Virus record (IMG/VR): IMGVR_UViG_3300044511_000220
Coordinates: 1 to 45,086 of that record
DNA: 45,086 bases
Source: a virus
Direction: 5' to 3' (one strand)
Below are positions 8,547 to 16,275 of the stretch, one piece after another (within the stretch, counting starts at the first letter, position 1; every line of letters begins with the position of its first letter). Under the pieces are notes generated by a model that did not search any database, was not told the origin of the DNA, and saw nothing but the letters and a program-made list of their open reading frames with translations. Both the position numbers and the translations under genes were made by a program.

Positions 8547-9434
8547 TTACATTTTTGTATCAATATTCATTGATTTATTGAAAAAGGATGGATAATCCCT
8601 TTTTATTTCCCCTACTCGATTGATAATGTTGGGGTTATTCCATTTTCTCGATAATTTTGGAACGGGAAATTTACTTAAAAAGTCAAAAATAATAGCCCCC
8701 CTGATACCTTCTACTCTCAAATACCAACAATTATAACGTTTATCTTTATAGGTGTTATGAGTTCTACGTCTAAGTTTTTGGGGAAATTCCCGACTAAGAA
8801 AATCATTTATCCATTTGATTAAATACTCGCTTGCACTCACGAATGAAATAGAAATTGTGTTGTGTGCTCGTCTTAAATGTATACATCCGTCACCGTCAAT
8901 ATAACCTATCAGCCAACAAAAAAGCAAATAATCATTTAAGCCGTCGGGCGGCTTTAACCTTTTGGTTTTCAGGGGCACCAAATTAAAGTTGTTTTTTAGT
9001 TTATCCGCCCATATATCAGAATTCACAATTAATCTTACCGTTTTACTTTTATTGTCGGGTTTTTCTGTATAATAAAATGGGTAATTCGACCCACAAGCAT
9101 TGGCCAATGACTGCAAATGTCCCTCATCGCTTTGTTGTAACTCTAACGCAAAAGAAAAATGTTTTCCACGAGTTCTAATAGACGCATCCGCCGCCGCAAA
9201 TCCGGCCCAATAACAATTTATTTCGTTTGGGGTGTCCCAAAACTGGTGATTAACAGAATAAATTCTCCTAATATATGGATTTTTGATTTTTAAATGGCGG
9301 GCATGGCTTATACAAGAAGAGCAACTACGATTTAATCGCTCGGCAATCGTTCGGAAGGGTATCGAACCCGAACAGAGATTTTCCAACTGTTTATTTTCTG
9401 CAATCGTCCATTCTTTACGCGCGTAATTTGGCAT
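8547..9434 (-). CDS. LAGLIDADG homing endonuclease with N-terminal HTH
   Basis: 295 residues. Two LAGLIDADG motifs are visible: YWAGFAAADASI at 75-86 and CWLIGYIDGDGCI at 173-185, the second with the classical catalytic aspartate. Residues 8-50 form a Myb/HTH-like DNA-binding segment (WTIAENKQLENL, then FRTIAERLNRS). Such enzymes cut a specific DNA site to spread their own gene. It stands alone between the capsid terminator and a small gene and is more AT-rich than its neighbours, which fits recent insertion. No intron signature is seen around it. Confidence 0.9.
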   Translation of the reverse strand: MPNYARKEWTIAENKQLENLCSGSIPFRTIAERLNRSCSSCISHARHLKIKNPYIRRIYSVNHQFWDTPNEINCYWAGFAAADASIRTRGKHFSFALELQQSDEGHLQSLANACGSNYPFYYTEKPDNKSKTVRLIVNSDIWADKLKNNFNLVPLKTKRLKPPDGLNDYLLFCWLIGYIDGDGCIHLRRAHNTISISFVSASEYLIKWINDFLSREFPQKLRRRTHNTYKDKRYNCWYLRVEGIRGAIIFDFLSKFPVPKLSRKWNNPNIINRVGEIKRDYPSFFNKSMNIDTKM

Positions 9435-9473
9435 GTTAAACTACTATGTTGTATATCGTATATGTATTTGGGT

Positions 9474-9508
9474 AAACAAAAATCACACCGAAGCAAACCC
9501 CGGTGTGA
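9474..9508 (-). terminator. Intrinsic terminator after major capsid gene
   Basis: Perfect 8-bp stem TCACACCG/CGGTGTGA with a 10-nt loop, followed on the minus strand by TTTTTGTTT. It lies 13 nt after the capsid stop codon. Confidence 0.9.
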
Positions 9509-9521
9509 AGTGATATCAAAC

Positions 9522-10688
9522 CTATAGGACGATGCCGCTGACAGCCCGCGCGTCGAGCGCCACACGCCCCTCTTGCAGATGGGCGTAGAACCCAACCTTG
9601 TCGGAACGGTCAACCCACTGATTGTCGGGCAGCACTTGAACTTGTCCGCCATTCTCACCAACTTCGACGGGGCGAAGGAATGTTCCACGGGTGAGGTCAA
9701 GTCCGACGATGAGTTCATCACCGCTGGAACCGCCATCAAACGCCGCACCACCCGAGCCGTCCAGTTTCGTCCAAGATGTGGCACCAGCCAAATCATCGAA
9801 GAGCGTGTTATACTTGGCTCCCTGACCCAGTTCAACAAGTTCGGTAAGGAACTTATCGAAGATGGACATTGTTCCCGCGCCACGGAAAATGGCGGAACGA
9901 ACATCATCGGGTAGCGGAATACCAACGGTTGAACCGGCTGGCGTGCCGGTCGAGCCAGTGACGCCCGCGACGGTGTTCATCGGCTGATAGGCAAAACCAC
10001 GAATGTCGCCCATGACTTCGGGGCTAACAAACAGGTCTGTTAGGCCGACGCTACCCCCAGCCGGAGTGCCATTAGCCCATGAAACATTGACGCGCTTGAC
10101 ACGAATCAAGAGTTCATTTAGGTCTTGCAACTGGAACCGGCCAGCGGTATTGGCGCGGATAACGTGCTTGACCGAGCCCGACGCTGTGGAATGCTTGCCA
10201 TCCTTCGTAGAGGCTTCGGCAAGACACTTGAGAACGACGGCCCACGCATTGCGCTCCTGCTTGATGAGCATTTCCTGACTCATACGGTCAAGATATGAGG
10301 CAACCACGTCCAGACGGGACTTGCGCGCCCACTTCTTGAGGAACGAAACCGCGCTGTCGATGGTGAATGTCGAGAACTTCAACTCGCCCACGCCTTCGGG
10401 ATGGGAGGTCGGAAGGCCACCAGCCATGTGCTGCGACCAAACCTGAATATAGTTTTCACTCTTATCGAAGAGCGTATCAACCGGGAAGGAGGGGGATTCA
10501 TCCTCGCCATATGGGGCGTCGGTATAAATCATACTCGCGGTGCCAGCGTGACTCAACACCGATTGAACGGTGGAGCCAACAGCGGCGGCAAAGGCTTCTG
10601 CGGCCTCGGCTGACTTTACCCGGTCCTTCGAGCCAAGCATCTTGATTAGCTCAACTTGGTCGGCGGTGTTTTTGAGTTGAATTTTCAT
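9522..10688 (-). CDS. Major capsid protein (HK97-fold)
   Basis: 388 residues. The order is a helical N-terminal arm, a region with DAPYGEDESPSFPVDTLF, a long spine-like helix (FLKKWARKSRLDVVASYLDR) with QEMLIKQERNAW after it, and a beta-rich C-terminus ending in a barrel-like segment. This layout and position just after the protease-scaffold gene and a probable decoration gene match HK97-fold capsids of large myoviruses. GC-richer and more biased codon use than its neighbours and a strong terminator downstream fit very high expression. No ribosome site is obvious before the ATG. Confidence 0.85.
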   Translation of the reverse strand: MKIQLKNTADQVELIKMLGSKDRVKSAEAAEAFAAAVGSTVQSVLSHAGTASMIYTDAPYGEDESPSFPVDTLFDKSENYIQVWSQHMAGGLPTSHPEGVGELKFSTFTIDSAVSFLKKWARKSRLDVVASYLDRMSQEMLIKQERNAWAVVLKCLAEASTKDGKHSTASGSVKHVIRANTAGRFQLQDLNELLIRVKRVNVSWANGTPAGGSVGLTDLFVSPEVMGDIRGFAYQPMNTVAGVTGSTGTPAGSTVGIPLPDDVRSAIFRGAGTMSIFDKFLTELVELGQGAKYNTLFDDLAGATSWTKLDGSGGAAFDGGSSGDELIVGLDLTRGTFLRPVEVGENGGQVQVLPDNQWVDRSDKVGFYAHLQEGRVALDARAVSGIVL

Positions 10689-10736
10689 ATTGTTCGTTAG
10701 TCAGTTTAAATTTGTGTTTGTCAAATCAACATGCGC

Positions 10737-11267
10737 TTAGACATCCAAGCGGAAGAACACGAATCCGTCGGCGTCCTTCACGCCAAGGAACTGTCCAACT
10801 TGGGTAAGGCCCGTAGTGGCAATCTTGCCATTACCGAGATAGTCGTCGAGATACGCCTTTGCGCCCGCGACTGGATTACCACCCACACCCGAAATATGGA
10901 AGATACCACGAGTGACGATTGGCACAGCCTGTCCCGTTAGAACAACCTGCATTTCCGCAGCCTTGCGGGGGTTGAACTTGAGATTTTCGCCATTTTCGTC
11001 CGTTTCGCGAACGTCATGCAGAGTCATACCAAGCACAACCGAGCCAGTATTGGCATAGGTCACGCTGGGAGTCACGCTGTAGCGCTGAGAAACGGTGTTG
11101 CCATACACGGCACCCGGCGCACCAATCATCAGCCAATTGTCGTCGTTCGCCTTGATGCCAGACAGCACCTTGACGAGTGTGCCGTTGTCGAGTGGAACCA
11201 CGTCGGACTTGAAGTGGTTAATCACGTCGGTTTCGTTGTATTGACGGTATGCGCGTAGCTTGCCCAT
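10737..11267 (-). CDS. Probable capsid decoration or minor head protein
   Basis: 176 residues, nearly all beta. Motifs seen are YNETDVINHF near the start, GTLVKVLSG, then VRETDENGENLKFNPRKAAE and VVLTGQAVPIVTRGIFHISG. The gene lies between protease-scaffold and capsid genes, where many phages encode a head decoration or stabilisation protein. The codon usage resembles the capsid gene, suggesting an abundant product. Upstream there is an A-rich leader with no Shine-Dalgarno site. The role is inferred. Confidence 0.6.
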   Translation of the reverse strand: MGKLRAYRQYNETDVINHFKSDVVPLDNGTLVKVLSGIKANDDNWLMIGAPGAVYGNTVSQRYSVTPSVTYANTGSVVLGMTLHDVRETDENGENLKFNPRKAAEMQVVLTGQAVPIVTRGIFHISGVGGNPVAGAKAYLDDYLGNGKIATTGLTQVGQFLGVKDADGFVFFRLDV

Positions 11268-11310
11268 AAGTTTTTGGTGTTTTTAAATTGTTGTTGTCTC
11301 GAAATCTGGT

Positions 11311-12888
11311 TTACCGCGTCACTTCCGCGTTCGAACGACGGTCAACAAACTTGATTCCGTCTACTCCAAACGCCTTCAACATTCGCTCCTTGAGTGTTGA
11401 GGGGGTTGCCGTAGAGACAGGCACGTTTTGCTTGTCCTTGGACGCATTATCCAATGCACCCGCAACCACCGTTCCTACATCCAGAGTTACACTGTCAGTT
11501 GTTTTTGTGGAAGCTGAAATTTGTGTTTTTTGCGCATTTAGCGCGGCGGCTTTTTCAGCCTCGGCCTTGGCAAGTTCGGCCTTATGAGCCTTGCTCTTTT
11601 CCTTCATGAGAACGGAAAGTTCCTTTTCCAGTTCCGCAAAAACCTCATCACTCATATCGGCGATATGACGCTTGGCCAAAACTTCGCGTTCCGCATCGCC
11701 CAATTCATAAGTATTATCGAGACTGGCCATGCGCTCATTAAATTTAACCTGCTTCGCAGCCGCCACGCGCTCACTTTCGAACTTTTCGATGGTTTGGGTG
11801 GCCGTATTGAGTTTCTCGGTCAGTTTCGCAACCTCGGCTTGCACTTCCGTAAGCTTTGTCTGCGCGGTTTGAGCCTGCGTTTCAAGCGTTGCCTTATCCG
11901 CAACAAACTTATCCGAAGCTTTCTTTAATTCATCCTCAAAGAGCTTGCTGATATCAAACGCCTTGATTGTGGTCAGATGCTCGTCTTTGAGGTCTTTGAT
12001 TGAGGAAATTACCATAATCGTGGAATTCGTTGCTTCGTTCTGATTTACAGTTACTTCCGAGCTTTGGGAAGATTTATTTGTATTTTCCGCCGAATTAACT
12101 ATATGTTGAACTTGTCCGGTATTGCCCTCTTCTAATATGATGGGCGCAGTATTATCCATATCCACGGCGACCCCCTTTACATCAGCCGCCGGGCTCAAAA
12201 CAAAACCGACACCCAAGGGTATGACATTTTTTACGAGACGCGCGACCCTTTTGCCTTCATATTTGCCAGAACCATTCATGGCGCGCAAAGACGGGATGAT
12301 TTTGTTTTTCTTATCTGTATCCGTGATGATTTCGCCATTTTCGAGGTTTTTCTCATTGCCCTCGAATAATACAATATCAAATTCATCAAAACCCACTTCA
12401 AAGGATAGGCTTATACTGAGGAATTTATCAGAGGTTGGGTCATTTGACTCTTCCAGCATTGCGGCTAAATTTTCACTCACCACCTTCCAGACAATGCCAC
12501 CCACCGCAACATTGACTGGCCCTTTGGTCTTTTTTATATCATCTTCTGTAAGCAATTTATCCGAACCAAACTCTGTGAATTGTGACGTTAGAATGGTGCC
12601 AACGACCCTTTTCCTATCATGGTTTAGGTTGATGTATTTATTGATAAAACCCTGATAAATAGCAAGGGAGGATTCATTATCAATAATGTCGTCATTTTTG
12701 TTGACGCGCGCGGATACATAGGCGTTTGCCGCCACAGGCAGCAAATCAAAGTTGCGATTAACATCTATGGCGGGCAACAGTTTACTTAGTTCCTGCACAT
12801 TGGCAAGGGCTAAATACTTATCTGTTTCGGGGGAAACTATGGGCCGAACTAGGGAACTAAAAATCGTGGTAAATTTCGGCGTGTGCAT
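11311..12888 (-). CDS. Prohead protease fused to scaffold
   Basis: 525 residues. The first 250 look like a prohead maturation protease: INLNHDRKRVVGTI (about 87-100) supplies the histidine and LSISLSFEVGFDEF (about 158-171) the serine of an S78-like fold. Residues 310-450 form a long Glu/Lys/Ala coiled coil (KLTEVQAEVAKLTEKLNTA and similar), typical of scaffold. The C-terminus contains short polar linkers. The protease would cut scaffold and capsid during maturation. Position directly before decoration and capsid genes agrees. The catalytic assignment is by motif only. Confidence 0.8.
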   Translation of the reverse strand: MHTPKFTTIFSSLVRPIVSPETDKYLALANVQELSKLLPAIDVNRNFDLLPVAANAYVSARVNKNDDIIDNESSLAIYQGFINKYINLNHDRKRVVGTILTSQFTEFGSDKLLTEDDIKKTKGPVNVAVGGIVWKVVSENLAAMLEESNDPTSDKFLSISLSFEVGFDEFDIVLFEGNEKNLENGEIITDTDKKNKIIPSLRAMNGSGKYEGKRVARLVKNVIPLGVGFVLSPAADVKGVAVDMDNTAPIILEEGNTGQVQHIVNSAENTNKSSQSSEVTVNQNEATNSTIMVISSIKDLKDEHLTTIKAFDISKLFEDELKKASDKFVADKATLETQAQTAQTKLTEVQAEVAKLTEKLNTATQTIEKFESERVAAAKQVKFNERMASLDNTYELGDAEREVLAKRHIADMSDEVFAELEKELSVLMKEKSKAHKAELAKAEAEKAAALNAQKTQISASTKTTDSVTLDVGTVVAGALDNASKDKQNVPVSTATPSTLKERMLKAFGVDGIKFVDRRSNAEVTR

Positions 12889-12898
12889 CCGAACAAAA

Positions 12899-12904
12899 TT
12901 ACAC
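12899..12904 (-). promoter_or_regulatory. Late promoter-like motif GTGTAA
   Basis: CAGTGTAATTTTG on the minus strand, 10 nt before the protease-scaffold start. Confidence 0.45.
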
Positions 12905-12911
12905 TGATTTC

Positions 12912-13331
12912 TTAGCTTTTCTGCGAAACCGTGGCAATTTCCACAATCTTACCGCGCGCACCATCTTTTACGGTGGCAGAAATCATAGGTTTATAAACTG
13001 CGTAATCATCGCTCATACCTAGCGTATCAAGCGCTTTTTCCATCTTACCCGCGCCCTTGATTGGGGGCAAATGGCCATCGCTCATATGACGCCACATTTC
13101 ATCACCAAGCCGGTCAATACGAGCATGAATATTTTCAGCAACACGGTAAACCATGTCGCACATCTTACAGTGCATTTCCCATAGCGCATCTTGGGAGATT
13201 GGGTCTGAACAAGTATGAACGCCCTTCGCCATCTGAACTTTCATTTCCTCGGTGATGCCCGCGAAGGCTTGGGATAATTTCTTTAATTCTTCGTGGGCTT
13301 GAATGGCGGTCTGGTCGGGTTGGGGCTTCAT
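12912..13331 (-). CDS. Conserved-looking phage protein of unknown function
   Basis: 139 residues. A helical N-terminal half is followed by a Cys/His-containing segment (HTCSDPIS, then MHCKMCDMVYRV, then HMSDGH) that could bind a metal or form disulfides. No family recognised. It has its own CGTGTAA motif 13 nt upstream and lies in the virion operon between the lipoprotein and the protease-scaffold, so a minor head role is possible. Confidence 0.55.
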   Translation of the reverse strand: MKPQPDQTAIQAHEELKKLSQAFAGITEEMKVQMAKGVHTCSDPISQDALWEMHCKMCDMVYRVAENIHARIDRLGDEMWRHMSDGHLPPIKGAGKMEKALDTLGMSDDYAVYKPMISATVKDGARGKIVEIATVSQKS

Positions 13332-13344
13332 AATGCAATGTTTT

Positions 13345-13351
13345 TTACACG
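13345..13351 (-). promoter_or_regulatory. Late promoter-like motif CGTGTAA
   Basis: GCGTGTAAAAAAC on the minus strand, 13 nt before the 139-residue gene. Confidence 0.45.
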
Positions 13352-13356
13352 CAAAA

Positions 13357-14541
13357 CTAGATATTTACCTCATCTTTTAGACGAATGGGGGCTTTAATAC
13401 CCGATTCGGCCTTGGCATGTTGAACCAAAGCATACCCCTCTTCTTTTTGTTGGGCCGTCAATTCAGCGGTTAAAATGTCATTAATCTTGGCGCTCATTTT
13501 CTCCAAGAGCGCATGAACTTCCTTTTTGCTGAATTGATAATTATCGGGATAATTCTCCATCAAATCCGATTCAATATCCTCGCGCTCTAGTTTAGCGCGG
13601 GTATTTTCAATAGCTTTAACAGTTCCCTTGAAACCTTCCCAGACTGAGCGTCCAACCAAGTTTGCGCTTTTTACGGCGGACGGAACCAACCTTTGTACCC
13701 CACGAATCAGCCCCCCAAATATTGTGCCCAAAATATTGAAGGCGGGAAAGAAGATTTCAAGCAATTTGAAGGCAATAAACAAAATACCCCCCAAGATACA
13801 TAGGGAAAAAAGTTTTTTGAAGAATTTGGTAATGTCCGCAAAAATGTTAAATTGTGACCAAAAACCGTTCTCCGCATCCCATTTGGCCGCTTTGAGGGCA
13901 TTTTCGGTGTTTTGGGCGTCTTGCTGGTTGCGTTCCAACGCATGTTTCTTGTTTAAATTTCGTTGTTCTTCCTGTAACGTAACGATTTGCCCCGCAAATG
14001 CGGACAAATCCTTCTCGGCTTTATCATACTGTTTCTTGTATAGGGCTGATTCCGTCTGTAATTGGTCCGCCCGTTCCCGAAGCTGATTTACCTCTAATTT
14101 AAGCACCTGATTGGTAGCGCTTAAAGCCATTCTATCTGCCTCGCTTTCCAAGCGGAGGGATTCACTATGGGCTATTTCCATCTTATATTGGGATAATAAT
14201 CCATCTGCAATATCTTCGATGGTGCGAGCATCCTTCATTGAGGGTTGCCCCAACGATAAGGTAGCTAACTCTAAAAAGCGCCCCGCGACCTTGATTTCGG
14301 CGGTTTGATTGGTGGCTTGGTTTAGAACATACAAACCACCATGCACAAATGCGCGCCCCTTATCCTCAATGAGCGTTTTGTTTGTAACGAGGGCGCTTTC
14401 AATAGCCTTAACCTTATTATCTAGCGCCCGTTTATCCTTGAGTGGGTCATTAACCTTGCTCGGGTCGAATGAAATACACCCCCACGCAAACAGAGATAAA
14501 CAAAGAATTAAAAGGGTAAAATATCGTGTTCTATTTTTCAT
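13357..14541 (-). CDS. Membrane lipoprotein with coiled coil
   Basis: 394 residues. The N-terminus is a lipoprotein signal: two basic residues, a hydrophobic stretch and a lipobox ending AWGC (Cys22). Residues about 135-225 form a long coiled coil (LRERADQLQTESALYKKQYD and following). Two hydrophobic segments at about 245-280 (SLCILGGILFIAFKLLEIFF and following) should cross the membrane. So the protein would be lipid-anchored at one end and embedded further on. Its place among virion genes is odd. A lysis role such as a spanin-like protein, or a host-envelope modifier, are possibilities; neither is shown. Confidence 0.65.
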   Translation of the reverse strand: MKNRTRYFTLLILCLSLFAWGCISFDPSKVNDPLKDKRALDNKVKAIESALVTNKTLIEDKGRAFVHGGLYVLNQATNQTAEIKVAGRFLELATLSLGQPSMKDARTIEDIADGLLSQYKMEIAHSESLRLESEADRMALSATNQVLKLEVNQLRERADQLQTESALYKKQYDKAEKDLSAFAGQIVTLQEEQRNLNKKHALERNQQDAQNTENALKAAKWDAENGFWSQFNIFADITKFFKKLFSLCILGGILFIAFKLLEIFFPAFNILGTIFGGLIRGVQRLVPSAVKSANLVGRSVWEGFKGTVKAIENTRAKLEREDIESDLMENYPDNYQFSKKEVHALLEKMSAKINDILTAELTAQQKEEGYALVQHAKAESGIKAPIRLKDEVNI

Positions 14542-14820
14542 TTAAAATGGCAATAATTGAGTCCTAAGCCAGCCCGTGCCATTATGCACATATAGAAAAT
14601 TATCTTTAAATGTAAATTGGCCAGAAACGCCCGCGCTGGTGGACGCCGTGGGAATTTGTCTGGAATTCATGTAGGAAATACCTGTGCCGCTCGTAAATAA
14701 TATTGGCGAAACTACATTAGGTGTGGCCTTGTAGCCCACCCCGCTCCGCACAACGAATAGTAAATCATTGGAAAGTGGGCTATAAATCTGACCTAATTCT
14801 GATACCTTTTGATTGGGCAT
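14542..14820 (-). CDS. Small fibre-like structural protein
   Basis: 92 residues. It starts with KVSELGQIYSPLSNDLLFVV, like the short N-terminal modules of phage fibres, and ends with GQFTFKDNFLYVHNGTGWLR, a module often found in fibre and collar proteins. Such proteins usually form trimeric virion appendages. The stop codon lies right beside the ATG of the lipoprotein gene. A CGTGTAA motif lies 22 nt upstream. Confidence 0.65.
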   Translation of the reverse strand: MPNQKVSELGQIYSPLSNDLLFVVRSGVGYKATPNVVSPILFTSGTGISYMNSRQIPTASTSAGVSGQFTFKDNFLYVHNGTGWLRTQLLPF

Positions 14821-14842
14821 AATAACCTTTACCTAAAAACCT

Positions 14843-14849
14843 TTACACG
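14843..14849 (-). promoter_or_regulatory. Late promoter-like motif CGTGTAA
   Basis: ACCGTGTAAAGG on the minus strand, 22 nt before the fibre-like gene. Confidence 0.45.
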
Positions 14850-14859
14850 GTTTATTCAT

Positions 14860-16275
14860 TTAAAATAATGGGATATAATTCTTCACAATTGGAAAACCAT
14901 CCTCATTAAGCAGGTAAGTTCCATCCTCGTTTAAAAGAAAATCCTCAATCTTATCCACGGGAATGACGCCGCTGATAAACCAGCCTTTGGAAACATCATA
15001 TGGGTCTATTTCAGTGGAATAAGCCAAGGAGACAACCTTATGATTACCGACGCTCATATTGGACGACCGGCTTTGAAACTTGCTTTTAAGAAAATCATAT
15101 TGTGCCGCGACATCCTGTAATTTATTCAGAATACCAGCATTATAGAACCCCGTTGGCCCGACGCCTGCGCCAAACCTGTCGGGATGCTTTAACTTAAGCG
15201 TGATGTTATATTCCAAATCCTTGCGGGTTAACTCATTTAACACGCCTGTTTGATGCTCGCCCACAATGATTTCAAAGTTCAAGTCCGCAAAAATGGGGGG
15301 CGTTATTTTTCTGTCTATGGGTAATTTATGTCCCAGCCCGGCCAAAACCTGACGATTAAAATTGACGTTGAAGTTGTAAGATGTGATGCTAAGGCCCGTG
15401 AAATTGACTTCCGAATCGGGTATAGTGGCTTGACCCGTGGATGAAATATCCACCATGATGTTACCCGGCAATAAAGCACCAACGCCCCCCTCATCTAACA
15501 ACGGCGGAACATAAAATAGCTTGCTTCCACTTTCGGGTGTGTTGGTTCTATAATCCACCGCCGGGCCTAACGTAGCATTTCCACTACTATCAAACTTGAC
15601 ATTTTCACATGTGAAGGCAACGCTCGCGCGGGGCAAATTACCAACGGAAGCCGAATTGTTATATGAGTCCAGATAACAATTACCAAAGCTCATCACTTGA
15701 TAATTGACGTTCCCACTGTTAAACGCGCGCGTTACATCTGGATTATTGAAATCCTCTCGCCGTGTTAACTTCACGTCATTATAACCCGTCTCTAATACAA
15801 CGAATAAATTGCGCTTGTCCCGGTAGCTTGGGGGCCAAGGTAAATCCCCGGTGGGAAATTCCAACGTGGAAGCAACAAAACCCGAAATAGGACAGACTCG
15901 ATTGCTATAAAATGGAGCGCCGCTAAAGGGATGTTGAACGCGCGGATAATTAACATAGAGCCCCAAGCGGGCTTCGTTCTTAACTCCGTTTACATAATAG
16001 TCTAATACAACATTAGCCGTAACAGGCTTGATGATGGCCCGATTTACCAAGGAATATGTGCCAAGCTGGGCAACATTATCTCTGGGAATTTCCAGATTAT
16101 ATTCGAGGCGCGTTACCCGGTCAAGTTGTTTGAGAAGGTTATGGTTTTTGAGAAGGCCCGAATGAGATAAATCGTTATTTAACGTGCCCGCATAGTCAAT
16201 AAAGAAGAACCCGCTTGCCGGGGCTGGCCCCACGAAAACGGCTTCTGTATTAAAAATAACATAGGAGCGCGCCAT
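14860..16275 (-). CDS. Tail tube-like paralog (copy 2) with repeated C-terminus
   Basis: 471 residues. It shares with the 381-residue protein at 4376 the blocks FVGP, LDRVTRLEYNLEIPRDNVAQ followed by LGTYSLVNRA, SASVGNLPRASV and a late EYNITLKLK strand, so the two arose by duplication. It is longer by inserted loops and a C-terminal tandem repeat (FLLNEDGTYLLNEDGFPIV). Its ATG overlaps the stop of the DUF1501 gene by one base (TAATG), so translation is coupled. A baseplate tube or tail-end tube subunit is a reasonable guess. Exact role unknown. Confidence 0.65.
   Translation of the reverse strand: MARSYVIFNTEAVFVGPAPASGFFFIDYAGTLNNDLSHSGLLKNHNLLKQLDRVTRLEYNLEIPRDNVAQLGTYSLVNRAIIKPVTANVVLDYYVNGVKNEARLGLYVNYPRVQHPFSGAPFYSNRVCPISGFVASTLEFPTGDLPWPPSYRDKRNLFVVLETGYNDVKLTRREDFNNPDVTRAFNSGNVNYQVMSFGNCYLDSYNNSASVGNLPRASVAFTCENVKFDSSGNATLGPAVDYRTNTPESGSKLFYVPPLLDEGGVGALLPGNIMVDISSTGQATIPDSEVNFTGLSITSYNFNVNFNRQVLAGLGHKLPIDRKITPPIFADLNFEIIVGEHQTGVLNELTRKDLEYNITLKLKHPDRFGAGVGPTGFYNAGILNKLQDVAAQYDFLKSKFQSRSSNMSVGNHKVVSLAYSTEIDPYDVSKGWFISGVIPVDKIEDFLLNEDGTYLLNEDGFPIVKNYIPLF

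Noticed and set aside
10718-10723. TTGACA before the major capsid gene as a cassette promoter
   Set aside because: No -10 hexamer occurs at the right distance; the base pattern before the ATG differs from the array promoters.
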